The notes beneath the pieces are model-generated. The model was not told the origin of the DNA and ran no database searches. It worked only from the letters and a program-made list of their open reading frames with translations. 64,000 bases of DNA from Mycobacterium xenopi (lineage in GTDB: Bacteria; Actinomycetota; Actinomycetes; Mycobacteriales; Mycobacteriaceae). The stretch is taken from assembly GCF_009936235.1 (NCBI RefSeq), contig NZ_AP022314.1, positions 2,046,001 to 2,110,000 on the forward strand. The letters run 5' to 3'. Below are positions 24,492 through 37,600 of the stretch, in pieces. The position numbers and the translations under genes were made by a program. Numbering within the stretch: the first letter of the stretch is position 1; each line of letters starts with the position of its first letter.

Positions 24492-26486
24492 ATGACATCT
24501 GTGTTACCCGGTGAGGACGATTCAGACCTCGACTTCATCGGCATCGGTTTCGGGCCTTCGAACCTTGCGTTAGCGGTAGCAGCCGAGGAACTCATCCCGA
24601 ACTGGCGGGGGCTGTTTCTCGAACGCAGCCAAAGCTTCCAGTGGCATCCGGGAATGATGCTCGAGGGCGCAAGAATGCAGATATCGTTTCTGAAAGACCT
24701 TGCGACACTGCGGAATCCAGCAAGCCGATACACATTCCTTCAGTACGCCAAAGCCAGAGGACGGCTTGAACAGTTCGTCAACATCAACGAATTTCGCCCC
24801 ACCCGCCTCGAGTACAACGACTACCTCAAATGGGTCGCCGAGTCCTTCGCCGACCGGGTCCGTTACGGCGCCGTCGTCACCGCGGTGGTACCCCTCCGCG
24901 ACTCGCCCTCCCCAGCGGATCGGTTCGCCCGGCTCAGGGTTTACGTACGTGACGAAAGCACCGGTGTTGAAACCTGCTTTTCGTCTCCTAACGTCGTTTA
25001 TGGCGGCGGCGGTGTGCCCCGCCTTCTCGGTGCCCGGAATACATCGGCGGTGGTGCACTCAAGCGCATTTCTGCCTAATTTCCCTAACCGTTTCAATGAA
25101 CCAGATAAAGCTTATCGCTTCGCGGTTGTTGGAAACGGTCAAAGCGCAGCAGAAATTGCCGAGTATCTGCTAAGCCATTACCGCAGAGCGACCACTCATT
25201 TATTCATATCGGACCATACACTCCGGGCCACCGATCATTCGCCGTTCATCAATGAACACTTTTTCTCGGTCAAAGCAGCGGAATTCTACGACTATCCGCC
25301 CGCGAAGCGGGCCGCCCTGCGCAACGAACTACGGCTAACAAATTACGGCGTCGTCGACGCCGATGTGCTGCAGAAGCTGTACCAGATCGCCTACCTCGAT
25401 GAGGTGCGGGGATGTCGCCGGTTGTTCCTGCACGGTGAGTCGCGGCTGTCGCGAGTCGAAGAGATTGATGGTCGTGTCGTGGCCAGGTTCGAGGACCGGT
25501 TCAGCGGCGAGTCTCACGAGTTCGACTTCGACGGCGCAGTCCTAGCAACCGGTTACGACCGTGTGCTAGACGCCGAGATTTTCCGGGAGGTTTTGCCGCA
25601 CGTCCTGCGCGACGAGTCCGGTGAGATCTCGCTGTCGCGCAGCTGCCGGGTCAATACCGGGCCGGCGCTGACAGCCGGGCTTTTCCTGCAGGGGTACGGC
25701 GAGGCGTCGTTCGGGATCGGCGACACGTTGCTTTCACTGCTGCCGTTTCGGGCGCAAGCGATTGCACAAGAGATTGCCGCCAGCCGCCACCGCGATGCGG
25801 TGACCGTTCGCCAGCGACCGGTAGGCGACTATCCCCCTAAGCGATATCTGGAGACCGATCCTGATCGTTTGCGCGCCGTCATCGAACGGTATCGATTCGC
25901 CACCCTGATCTCCGCTCGAGCAACCGATGAGCCTGTGGTCACACAGCTGCCCCTCACCCTCGACACATCGCGGGGGTCACACGGGGTGCTCTTCGGTCAC
26001 ATGGACCTGGCCAATCCACACGCCGAACTTCTCGACGGGCGCCCGGTGCTCGCGTTGTTTCACGGTCCAAACGGATACATCCCTCCACACCAGTCAAACC
26101 AACTGCCCACATGGAATTCCATCACCGTGGAGGTCCGGGGGCGTGCGCGGATCTTGCGGGACAAGGACGCCGTCGTCGACGGCCTGCGCGGCATTGCGGC
26201 GGCGGCCGACCCGTCGCCGGGCGGCTTCCGGCTGACTCGGGAAGCGGCAAGCGATGAGCGGCTCTTTCCATTCCTCGTCGGTTTCGAGATCGACATCGAC
26301 GAGATGGTCGGGCGTTTCAAGCTGTCCCAGGATCGCGACGATCGGGATCGTTGGCTGGCCGCTCGTACTCTCGCGCATGGCCTGGAGCAAGATGACCGCG
26401 ACCTTGTCGCCTCGATCGTCGAACTCCCCCTCGATCGCGACCACGACCCGATCCCGCTACGGCGAGCGCGCACTTCGGGAACATGA
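24492..26486 (+). CDS. Fused ornithine N5-hydroxylase / piperazate synthase-like enzyme
   Basis: ATG at 24492 follows GGGAGG (24481-24486) and is preferred to ATG 24462, giving 664 residues. Residues 1 to about 430 are a flavin N-hydroxylating monooxygenase of the SidA/PvdA/KtzI class: GIGFGPSNLALAV (FAD, about 18), GNGQSAAE (NADPH, about 213) and ATGYD (about 352). Residues from about 440 form a PaiB/KtzT-like domain: RFATLISAR, LFGHMDLANPH (candidate heme-ligand His), GPNGYIPP and LPTWNSITVEVRG. KtzI makes N5-hydroxyornithine and KtzT closes the N-N bond to give L-piperazate; one polypeptide could do both. It lies 273 bp upstream of the NRPS on the same strand. Ornithine as substrate is inferred from this pairing. 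Confidence 0.87.
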   Translation: MTSVLPGEDDSDLDFIGIGFGPSNLALAVAAEELIPNWRGLFLERSQSFQWHPGMMLEGARMQISFLKDLATLRNPASRYTFLQYAKARGRLEQFVNINEFRPTRLEYNDYLKWVAESFADRVRYGAVVTAVVPLRDSPSPADRFARLRVYVRDESTGVETCFSSPNVVYGGGGVPRLLGARNTSAVVHSSAFLPNFPNRFNEPDKAYRFAVVGNGQSAAEIAEYLLSHYRRATTHLFISDHTLRATDHSPFINEHFFSVKAAEFYDYPPAKRAALRNELRLTNYGVVDADVLQKLYQIAYLDEVRGCRRLFLHGESRLSRVEEIDGRVVARFEDRFSGESHEFDFDGAVLATGYDRVLDAEIFREVLPHVLRDESGEISLSRSCRVNTGPALTAGLFLQGYGEASFGIGDTLLSLLPFRAQAIAQEIAASRHRDAVTVRQRPVGDYPPKRYLETDPDRLRAVIERYRFATLISARATDEPVVTQLPLTLDTSRGSHGVLFGHMDLANPHAELLDGRPVLALFHGPNGYIPPHQSNQLPTWNSITVEVRGRARILRDKDAVVDGLRGIAAAADPSPGGFRLTREAASDERLFPFLVGFEIDIDEMVGRFKLSQDRDDRDRWLAARTLAHGLEQDDRDLVASIVELPLDRDHDPIPLRRARTSGT

Positions 26487-26759
26487 CAAGACGCATGCAC
26501 ACGGCCTTGCGTGCCGACCACCTGCTGCGCAGGACAGTCGGTGTCATAGACAAAAATTTAGCGAGTCGGCCGACGTGCCATCGCGCTCAATTGCGGCCCC
26601 GGTGCATTTTTGGGGTGCGTTCGGATAAGAAACGGTTCGTTGTTTCGATTTTCACTGATATTCCGAAACCGGAGGTAATCTCGCCGACCAGCTTTCTGAG
26701 GGTTGGCGCCGACATGACTGATGGGAGCACTTCGGTTCGGAGGTTCCCGGAGGAACGCA

Positions 26760-28607
26760 ATGGGGGTTGCTGATCGCATGTTTCCGCTGACGCGGGGACA
26801 ACTCGATATATGGCTTGCGGAAGAAACTGGTCGCTTTGGCGCGAAGTGGCAATTGGGCATGCTGGGGCGCATCGAAAGTGCGCTCGAGCCGGATTTGCTT
26901 AAGTCGGCGATCCGTCAAGTAGTTCACGAAGCGGAACCGCTTAGAGCTGCCTTTTTCCAGGTGGACGGCCAGGTCTTCCAAAAGCCCCTTGACTATCCGG
27001 ACGTCGAGCTTGCCTACTACGATCTCACCGGCTCACATGATCCTGTGCGGGAAGCGCATCGGCTGGCTTCATCGATGCAACGTGCGCCGATGCCGCTTAC
27101 TGGCCCGCTGTTTAAATTTGCGTTGCTGCAGACGAGCGTCGATGAATCCTATTTTTTCGTGTGTTGCCACCATATCGTGATAGATGGGATCGGTATTGGT
27201 CTTATTTGCCATCGTATCGCCGCCGTCTATTCAGCACTTGCCGCTGGCGCTTCTATCCCACCAAGTTTCTTTGGCTCGCTGGGTGATCTCATTGAATACG
27301 AGGCAGCTTACGAAGCGTCCACCGATTATCTGGAGGATCAAGCCTATTGGACCAAGAATATTCCGCCGGAAAGCGAATCGCGTTATCGGTTGGCGCGCGC
27401 CGCGGCGGAACACGATGGGTATGAGTCTTCTGGGCCGGTTCAATTGGATCCTTTTGTCGTTGACGAGGCGCGCCGGTTGTCGCAGACGCTGGGGGTGCGC
27501 CGGGCTTCGGTGATTACCGCGGCGTGCGCGCTGTTGTCACGCGGGTGCGACGGCGAGGGGTCGGAGGTGGTTTTCGATTTCGCGGTAAGCCGGCGCGTGC
27601 GCCCGGAAGCACAAACGGTGCCGGGGATGGTTTCCGGCTTTGTACCCCTGGTATTGAAAGCTGCACCGGAGTCTGCAGTTGCTGAGTTTTGTGAACACGT
27701 CGACACGCGAATACGCGAAGCGTTGCAGCATCAGCGGTTCCCAGTACACGCTCTTGAGAACAAGGCACGGCCCCGCGGGCCCGGGCAACCTGCGAATCGG
27801 ACCGTGCTTAATTTCATTCCGACTACACGCTTAGCAGATTTCGCCGGCGCTGCGGGGTGGGGGACGGTGACCCATCCCGGCATCGTGGACCAATTTGGGC
27901 TCGTCATCATCAGGGCCGGTGACCAGCTTTATCTCAGCGCGGCGGGCACCGGGGGACCTCTTTCGGATTTTGACGTCTCCGATTTAGCAGAGCGGTTACA
28001 GCGGGTATTGACCGCAATGACGGTCGATCCCGGCCGGCCGTTGTCGTCGGTGGATCTGCTCGCCGGTCCCGAGCATGCCCGATTGGATGAGCTCGGTAAC
28101 CGGGCGGCCTTGGCTGCGGCCGGGCCCGCACCGGCGTCGATCCCGGTGTTGTTTGCCGCGCAGGTGGACCGCACGCCGGACGCGGTGGCGCTGGTATGCG
28201 GTGAATGCTCCTGGACCTATCGCGAGCTCGATGAGGCAGCCAACCGGGTCGCGCATTTGCTGGCTGGCCGTGGGGCCGGCCCGGGTGGCTGCGTCGCGCT
28301 ACTTTTTTCCCGGTCCGCCGAGGCGATCGTGGCGATTTTGGCCGTGCTGAAAACCGGCGCGGCCTATTTGCCGATCGACCCGGCGCTGCCGGCGGCGCGG
28401 ATCGGGTTCATGCTCGCGGACGCCGCGCCGATCGCGGTGCTTACCACCGGCCGGCTCCGTGATCGGCTGGACGAGTTTGCCGTGCCGGTCCTCGACGTCA
28501 ACGACCCCGCCGTCGATACCCAATCCAGCACGGAGCTTCTCGGGCCCGCCCCCGACGACATCGCCCACATCATCTACACCTCTGGCACCACCGGGACGCC
28601 CAAGGGG
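26760..28607 (+). CDS. NRPS open segment 1: C1 and N-terminal A1
   Basis: C1 (about 26780-28060) begins FPLTRGQLDIWLAEETG and has HHIVIDG at 27168-27188. It is much less like C2-C10 than they are like each other, and no T domain precedes it, so it is a starter-type C domain that may take an acyl donor. A1 starts near 28130 (ASIPVLFAAQV) and reaches YTSGTTGTPKG, where six G at 28604-28609 replace the five needed for KGVAVTHHN; the frame then shifts. Confidence 0.85.
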
Positions 28608-31600
28608 GGTTGCCGTCACCCACCACAACGTGACCCGGCTGTTCGACGGGCTAGAAGTTGGCCTGGAGCTGGGCCCGGGCCAGGTGTGGACGCAGTGCCA
28701 TTCCTATGCGTTCGACTACTCGGTCTGGGAGATCTGGGCTGCGCTGTTGCACGGTGGCCCGGCTGGTCGTGGTGCCCGAGTCGGTGACGCGCTCACCGGA
28801 GGATTTCCACGACCTGCTGGTCGATGAGCATGTCAGTGTCTTGAGCCAAACTCCGTCGGCCGTAGGCGTGCTGTCGCCTGAGGGGTTGGATTCGGCGGCC
28901 TTGGTGATCGCCGCCGAACCCTGCCCGGGCGAGGTGGTGGATCGCTGGGCGCGGGGTCGGGTGATGGTCAACGCCTACGGGCCGACCGAGACCACGGTGT
29001 ATGCGTCGATCAGCGCGCCACTGGCGCCGGGGTCGGGGCCGCCACCGATCGGTTTGCCCGTGCCCGGGGCGGCGTTGTTTGTGCTGGATGGTTGGTTGCA
29101 CCGGGTGCCGGTAGGGGTCGTGGGGGAGTTGTATGTGGCCGGCACCGGCGTGGGGGTCGGTTATGTGGGCCGGCCCGGATTGACCGGGTCGCGGTTCGTG
29201 GCCTGTCCGTTCGGGCCACCGGGGTCACGGATGTATCGCACCGGGGATCTCGTGCGCTGGCGCGCCGATGGGCAACTCGACTATCTGGGCCGCGCCGATG
29301 AGCAGGTCAAGATCCGCGGCTATCGCATCGAACTCGGTGAGGTGCGCGCGGCCCTGGCCCGCTGCGACGGGGTGGAGCAGGCGGCGGTGATCGCTCGCGA
29401 GGACCGTCCCGGGGATAAACGTCTGGTCGGCTATGTCACCGGCTGCGCCGATCCCGTGATGGTGCGCGCCCGGTTGGCCGAGCGGCTGCCGACGTACATG
29501 GTGCCGGCCGCGGTGGTGGTGCTCGAAGCGCTGCCCCTGACAGTCAACGGCAAACTCGATACCCGCGCGCTACCTGCACCCGAGTACACCGGTGGCGGGT
29601 ATCGGCCTCCGACCAGCCCTGTCGAGGAGATCCTGGCCGGCATCTACGCCCAGGTGCTTGGTGTGGAGCGGGTCGGGATCGACGACTCGTTTTTCGAACT
29701 GGGCGGCGACAGCATTTCGGCGATGCGGCTGGTCGCGGCGGTCAACACCGGCCTGGACGCTGGCCTTTCGGTGCGCGCGGTGTTCGAGGCGCCCACCGTG
29801 GCCCAGTTAGCGACTCTCATCGACGGGGACGGCGGCCGGCTGCCGCGGTTGGTGGCCGGCGCGCGACCGGCGGAGGTGCCGCTGTCGTTTGCCCAGCAGC
29901 GGTTGTGGTTCCTCGACAAGTTGCAGGGGCCTTCACCGGTGTACAACATCGCGGCGGCGTTGCGCCTCGGCGGGCGTCTTGATGCCGATGCACTAGGCCA
30001 GGCACTTGCCGACGTGGTGGACCGCCATGAGAGCCTGCGCACCCTGTTCCCCGCGGTGGAGGGGACACCCCGGCAGGTGGTCCTGTCTGCTGAGCGTGCC
30101 GACTTCGGGTGGGACGTCGTCGATGCCAGTGCTTGGTCGGCCAGCCAGCTGACCGAGGCAATCGGCGCAGCGGCGCGCCGCACGTTCGACCTGGACGCTG
30201 AGATTCCGCTTCGGGCAACGCTTTTCCGCCTCACCAGTGACGAGCACGTCCTGGTGGTGGTGGTGCACCATATTGCCGCTGACGGCTGGTCGCTGCGGCC
30301 GCTGGCCGCCGACCTGAGCATGGCCTACGCCGATCGGTGCGCCGGGCAGACCCCTGGATGGGCCCCGCTGGCAGTGCAGTACGTCGATTACACGCTGTGG
30401 CAGCGTGCGCTGCTAGGCGATCTCGACGACAGCGACAGCCCGATCGCCGCCCAATTGGCTTACTGGCTGGATGCCCTGGACGGTGTACCCGAGCATCTGG
30501 AGCTGCCGACCGATCGGCCTTACCCGCCGGTGGCCGACTACCGAGGGACCAGTGTGGCGGTCAACTGGCCGGCGGAGTTGCAGCAACGGATTGCGCGGGT
30601 GGCCCGCGAGCACCATGCGAGCAGCTTCATGGTGGTTCAGGCCGCGCTGGCAATGCTTTTGGCGAAGCTCAGCGTCAGCTCCGAGGTGGCGGTGGGGGTT
30701 CCGATCGCTGGGCGGCGGGACCCGGTGCTGGACGACTTGGTCGGGTTTTTCGTCAACACGTTGGTGCTGCGGGTCGACCTGGGCGGCAATCCCAGTGTCG
30801 CCGAATTGCTGGATCGGGTGCGTCAGCGCAGTTTGGCTGCTTTCGAACATCAAGATGTGCCCTTTGAGGTGCTTGTCGAGCGGCTCAACCCCGCCCGCAG
30901 CCTGACTCGTAACCCGTTGGTCCAGGTCATGTTGGCCTGGCAGAACTTCCCCGGTTATACCAGCGACCCGGCCGCCGGACTGGCCTTGGGTGACCTCGAG
31001 GTCACCGTCATGCCGGTGGACACCCGCACCGCCCGCATGGATCTGGTGTTTCTGCTGGCCGAACGCTGGAATGACGCCGGCGAGCCGGCCGGGATTTCCG
31101 GGGCGGTGGAGTTCCGCACCGATGTGTTCGACACCGCCAGCATCGAGGCGCTGATCGACCGGTTGGAGCGGGTGTTGGTGGCGATGACCGCTGATCCGGG
31201 GCGATCGGTGTCGTCGGTGGATGTGCTCGATGAACGCGAGCACGCCCGGCTGGGTGATGTCGGCAACTGGGCGGCGCTGACACAACCGGCGCCTCCGCCG
31301 GTGTCGATTCCGGTGTTGTTTGCCGAGCAGGTGGCCCGCAGCCCGGAGGCGGCGGCGCTGACCAGTGGGGAGCAGTCGTGGACCTATCGCCAGGTCGACG
31401 AGGCCGCGAACCGCCTGGCCCACTTGTTGGCCGCACACGGTGTGCGCCCGGGCGGGTGCGTGGCGCTGCTGGCGGAACGCTCCGCCGGGGCGGTCGTATC
31501 GATTTTGGCGGTGCTCAAGACCGGGGCGTTCTATCTGCCGATCGACCCGGCACACCCGCAGGCGCGCATCGGGTTCATGCTCGATGACGTTGCGCCGACG

Positions 31601-34600
31601 GCGATTATCACCACGAGTGACCTGGCCGACCGGCTAACCGGGTTTGACGTGCCGGTCATCGACGTCAACGACCCGACTATCGGCAGCCAGCCCGCCACGC
31701 CGCTGCCGGTGCCGGCTCCTGACGACATCGCTTACCTGATCTACACCTCGGGCACCACCGGAGTGCCCAAGGGTGTGGCCATCACGCACCAGCACGTCAC
31801 CCAGATGTTGCAGACGCTGGACGCCGGGCTGCCGCGACCGGGTGTGTGGGCGCACAGCCACTCGTTGGCCTTCGACGTCTCGGTGTGGGAAATCTTCGGG
31901 GCACTGCTGCACGGGGGTCGGCTGGTGGTAGTGCCTCCCGCGGTGGTGCGCTCCCCGGAAGAGTTCCGTGCCTTGCTGGTCGCAGAACAGGTCGACGTCT
32001 TAAACCAGACGCCTTCGGTAGTCGGGGTGCTGTCGACGAAGGGCTTGGAATCGACGGCGCTGGTGGTGGCCGGGGAAGCGTGCCCGGCCGAGGTGGTGGA
32101 TCGGTGGGCGCCCGGACGGGTGATGCTCAACGCCTACGGCGAGACCGAAACGTGGTACGCGTCATTCAGCGCGCCGTTGGCCGCGGGTTCAGGGACACCG
32201 CCGATCGGCTCGCCGGTGCCGGGGGCGGCGTTGTTTGTGCTGGATAGCTGGTTGCGCCCGGTGCCGGCCGGCGTGGTGGGCGAGTTGTACGTGGCTGGTC
32301 GCGGGGTGGCGTGCGGATATTGGCGCCGATCCGCGCTGACGGCGTCGCGGTTTGTGGCCTGCCCGTTCGGCGGCGCTGGGACGCGGATGTACCGCACCGG
32401 GGATCTGGTGCGTTGGGGCGCCGACGGGCAGTTGCGCTATGCGGGGCGCGCCGACGAGCAGGTCAAGATCCGCGGCTACCGCATCGAGCTCGGTGAGGTG
32501 CAGGCGGCCCTGGCCGGGTTCGCTGGGGTGGAGCAGGCGGCGGTGATCGCCCGCGAGGACCGCCCCGGCGACAAGCGCCTGGTCGGGTATGTCACCGGCA
32601 CCGCCGACCCGGTCGACATCCGCGCTGCGCTGCGCGAGCGGCTGCCAGCCTATATGGTCCCGGCGGCGGTGGTGGTGCTCGATGCGTTGCCGTTGACCCC
32701 CAACGGCAAACTGGACCGCCGCGCCCTGCCCGCACCGGATTACACCGCTGGCGGCTACCGCGCCCCCGGCAGTGTGGTTGAGGAAATTTTGGCCGGTATT
32801 TACGCCCAGGTGCTGGGTGTGGACCGGGTTGGCGTCGATGATTCGTTCTTCGATTTGGGTGGGGATTCGCTGTCGGCGATGCGGCTGATCGCGGCGATCA
32901 ACACCAGCTTGGATGCGGGTCTGTCGGTGCGGGCAGTGTTCGAGGCGCCCACGGTGGCCCAGCTGGCTTCTCATCTCGGCGGGGACGCCGGTCGCCTCGA
33001 GCCGTTGGTGGCGGTCGAGCGACCGGCGGTGGTGCCGTTGTCGTTTGCCCAGCAGCGGTTGTGGGTTCTGGATCAGCTGCAGGGGCCGTCACCGGTGTAC
33101 AACTTGGCGGCGGCGTTGCGCCTTGGTGGGCGTCTTGATGTCGCGGCGTTGGGGGCGGCGCTCGCCGATGTGATCGGCCGCCACGAGAGCTTGCGCACTC
33201 TTTTCCCCGCCCCTGAAGGCGTCGCCCAGCAGCTGGTGATTCCCGGTGACCGAGCCGATTTCGGGTGGCAGGTGGTGAATGCCGCCGGCTGGTCGGCCAG
33301 CCGGTTGGGCGAGGCCATCGACGTGGTGGCGCGTTACGCGTTCGATTTGGAAACTGAAATCCCTTTGCGCGCAACACTGTTCCGCGCTAGCGACGACGAG
33401 CACGTGCTGGTGGTGGTGCTGCATCATATCGCCGCCGACGGCTGGTCGATCACCCCGTTGGTGCGTGATTTGGGGGCGGCGTATGCCAGCCGGTGTGCGG
33501 GGCGCGCGCCTAGCTGGGCGCCGTTGGCGGTGCAGTACGCCGATTACACGCTGTGGCAGCGACGGCAGCTGGGTGAACTGGACGATCCGCACAGCCCGAT
33601 CGCCGGCCAGCTCGCCTATTGGGAGCAGGCCCTGGCCGGGCTGCCGGAGCGTCTTGAGCTGCCCACCGATCGGCCCTACCCGGCGGTGGCCGATCAGCGC
33701 GGGGCCAGTGTGGCCGTCCAGTGGCGGCCGAGCTGCAACAGCAGATCACGCGGGTGGCCCGCGAGCACAACGCGACCAGCTTCATGGTGGTCCAGGCCGC
33801 CCTGGCGGTGTTGTTGTCGAAGCTGTGCGCCAGCAGTGAGGTCGCGGTGGGGTTCCCGGTCGCAGGCCGGCGTCACCCCGCACTGGACGAGCTGGTCGGG
33901 TTTTTCGTCAACACCATGGTCCTGCGGATCGACGTGGGTGGCGATCCCAGTGTCGGTGAGCTGTTAGCGCGGGTGCGCGCAAACACTTTGGAAGCCTTCG
34001 AGCATCAGGATGTGCCCTTCGAGGTGCTGGTGGAGCGGCTCAACCCGCCGCGATCCCTGAGCCATCACCCGCTGGTGCAGGTGGCGTTGGCATGGCAAAA
34101 CCTGCCTTGGCAAGATTCGGTGGCCGGGCTGAGTTTGGGTGACCTGCAGGTGTCTCCGTGGCCGGTCGACACCCGGACCGCGCGGATGGACTTGACGATT
34201 TCGTTGGCCGAACGGTACGGCGATGCGGGAGAGCCGGCCGGGATCTACGGCGCGGCGGAGTTTCGCACCGACGTTTTCGACGCCGCCACCATCGAGGCGC
34301 TGATCAACCGGGTGCGGTCGGTGTTAGCGGCGGTGACCACCGAGCCCACCCGGCGGCTCTCGACGATTGACGTGGTCGATGCGGCCGAGCACGCCCGCCT
34401 GGACGAGGTCGGCAACCGGGCGGCGCTGACCCAGCCTTCGGCGAGCGGGGTATCGGTTCCACGGCTTTTCGCCGAACACGTGCAGCGTGCCCCGCAGGCG
34501 GTGGCGGTGGTGTGTGGTGAGCGGTCGTGGACCTATCGCCAGCTCGACGAGGCCGCAAACCGGCTGGCAAACCTGTTGGCTCAGCACGGCGCCGGCCCCG

Positions 34601-37600
34601 GCGAATGCGTGGGGTTGCTGATGGAACGCTCCGCTGAGGCCGTGGTGGCGATGCTGGCGGTGTTGAAGACCGGGGCCGCCTATCTGCCGATCGATGGGGG
34701 GCTTCCTGCGGCGCGTATTGACTTCATGCTCGCCGACGCCGCCCCGGTGGTGGTGATCACCACCGCTGGGCTGGCTGGGCGGCTGGACGGCCACGACCTG
34801 CTCGTCGTCGACGTCGACGATGCTTGCAGTGATCGCCAGCCCGCCACCGTCTTGGCTGGGCCGGGCCCGGACGACATCGCCTACCTCATCTACACCTCCG
34901 GCACCACCGGGGTGCCCAAGGGTGTGGCGATCACCCACCGCAACGTCACTCAGTTACTGGGGTCATTGGATGCAGGGCTGCCGGCCCCTGGTGTGTGGGC
35001 CCACAGTCATTCACTGGCCTTCGATGTGTCGGTGTGGGAGATATTCGGCGCGCTGCTGCGCGGGGGACGGCTTGTGGTCGTGCCCGAGTCGGTCGCGCGC
35101 TCGCCGCAAGACTTCCACGATGTGCTGGCTGCGGAACATGTCAACGTGCTGACCCAGACCCCGTCGGCGGTGGCAGTGCTGCCGGCCGACGGGTTGGAGT
35201 CGACAGCGCTGGTGGTGGCCGGTGAGGCCTGCCCGGCCGAGGTGGTGGACCGCTGGGCCATCGACCGGGTGATGGTCAATGCGTACGGCCCAACCGAAAC
35301 GACCATGTGCGTGGCGATCAGCGCGCCGCTGGCGGCGGGGTCGGGGGTCCCGCCGATCGGGTCGCCGGTGGCGGGTGCGGCGTTGTTTGTGCTCGACGGC
35401 TGGCTGTGCCCGGTGCCGGCCGGGGTGGTCGGGGAGCTGTATGTGGCTGGCGCCGGGCTGGGCTATGGCTATGTGCGACGAGCGGGGTTGACGGCGTCGC
35501 GGTTTGTGGCCTGCCCCTTCGGGCCGGCGGGGTTGCGGATGTATCGCACCGGCGATTTGGTGCGCTGGCGCGCCGATGGGCAGCTGGACTACCTGGGCCG
35601 CGCCGACGAGCAGGTCAAGATCCGCGGGTATCGCATCGAACTCGGCGAAATCCAGTCAGCCATAAGCGAATTGGATGGGGTGGAGCAGGCGGTGGTGATC
35701 GCCCGCGAGGACCGCCCCGGCGACAAACGCCTGGTGGGCTATGTCACGGGCAACGCCGAGCCAGCCCGGGTCCGCGCCGCACTGGCCCAGCGGCTGCCGG
35801 CCTACATGGTGCCTACGGCGGTGGTGGTGTTGGACGCGCTGCCGCTGACGCCCAACGGCAAACTCGACAAACGGGCCCTGCCCGCACCCGACTACGCCGC
35901 CGGCCGGTATCGCGCGCCCACTGACGCCGTCGAGGAGATGCTGGCCCGCATCTACGCCGACGTGCTCGGTGTGCAGCGCGTCGGCGTCGACGACTCGTTT
36001 TTCGACCTGGGCGGCGACAGCATTTTGGCGATGCAGGTGGTGGCCCGGGCGCGGGCCGCGGGCCTGCTGTGCCGGCCGCGTGACGTGTTCGTCGAGCAGA
36101 CCGTAGCCGGGCTCGCCGAAGTGGTCCGCATGGCCGGCGGTGAGGTCGCCCCGGTCGACGAAGGCGTGGGCGAGGTGGCCCTGACCCCGATCATGTGCTG
36201 GCTGACCGGCGTGGACGGTCCGGTGGAGCAGTTCAACCAAACGATGGTGCTGCAGGCCCCGGACGGAGTAAGCGAAGCCGACGTCGTGGTGCTGTTGCAG
36301 GCGTTGCTGGACCGGCACGCCATGCTGCGGCTGCGCGTCGAAGACCACGGCCGCGGGGAATGGTCGCTGATGGTGCCCGAGCCCGGTGCGGTGGATGCCC
36401 GCGCCTGCCTGCACACGGTGCAGACGTTTTCTGATGAGGCGCTGATCCGGGCGCGCGGGCGGCTGAGCCCGGCCGCCGGCATAATGCTCGGCGCGCTATG
36501 GGTGGCCGATCGCCGCCAGCTGGTGGTGCTGGTTCACCACCTGGCCATCGACGCGGTGTCGTGGCGAATTTTGTTGGAGGACCTCAACACCGCCTGGGCG
36601 CAATACCAGGCCGGACAGCCGTTGCAGCTGCCGGCGGCCAGCACGTCGTTTGCCCGGTGGGCTTCACTACTTAGCGCGCATGCCCGCCGCCCCGAAGTCG
36701 TGGACCAAGCCGAGACGTGGCGGCAGGTGGCGGCGATCCCGGCGGCGCTACCGGCGCCGCAGCCGGCAGTGGATACCTACGCCACGGCGGGACATGTGTC
36801 GGTGGCGCTGGATGTCGACACCACACGCATGGTGCTGGCAGAGGTGCCCGCTGCGGTGCACGCTGGCGTCCACGAGATCCTTGTGATCGCGCTGGGACTG
36901 GCCTGCGCGGAACTCGTCGGCACCGATGCGCCGATCGTCATCGACGTGGAAGGCCACGGCCGCCACGACGAACTGGCCCCCGACATCGACCTGTCGCGCA
37001 CCGTCGGCTGGTTTACCACCACGCACCCGGTGGCGTTGACGCTCGCCGGGCTGTCGTGGCGGCAGGTGCAGGCGGGTGAGGCCGCGCTGGGCGCAGTGTT
37101 CAACGACGCCAAAGAGCAGCTTCGCTCGCTGCCGCACCCGCTGACTTACGGCTTGCTGCGCTACCTGAACCCGGAGGTGGAGTTACCGGGATCGGGCCCG
37201 ACGATCGGGTTCAACTACCTGGGTCGGCTTTCCGCCGCGGAGACCGCCGACACCGCCGACACCGCCGAGCAGGCGTGGCGGCTAAGCCCGGACAGTTCGG
37301 CGATCAGCGCCGCGGCCGCCGCGATCCCCATGCCGCTGCCGCATTGCGTCGAACTCAACGCCGTCACCGTCGACACCGACGTCGGCCCTCAGTTACACGG
37401 CGACTGGAGGTGGGCCCGCTCGGCGCTCGATCACACGGCGGTGGACCGGTTGGGCCGGTTGTGGTGTGAGGCCCTGGCCGGTATCTGCGCTTACGTGCGA
37501 GCCGGCGGCCGCGGGCTGAGCCCCTCCGATGTCGCACCGGCCCGGCTCAGCCAGTCCGACATCGACGAGCTGCAGCGTCACTACGCGATCGCCGATATCT

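Noticed and set aside
24492..26486. Siderophore hydroxylase (MbtG-like) for a hydroxamate siderophore
   Set aside because: The hydroxylase half fits, but the fused PaiB/KtzT-like domain, the lack of a hydroxyornithine acyl- or formyltransferase, and no visible iron box make piperazate more likely. It stays the main alternative.
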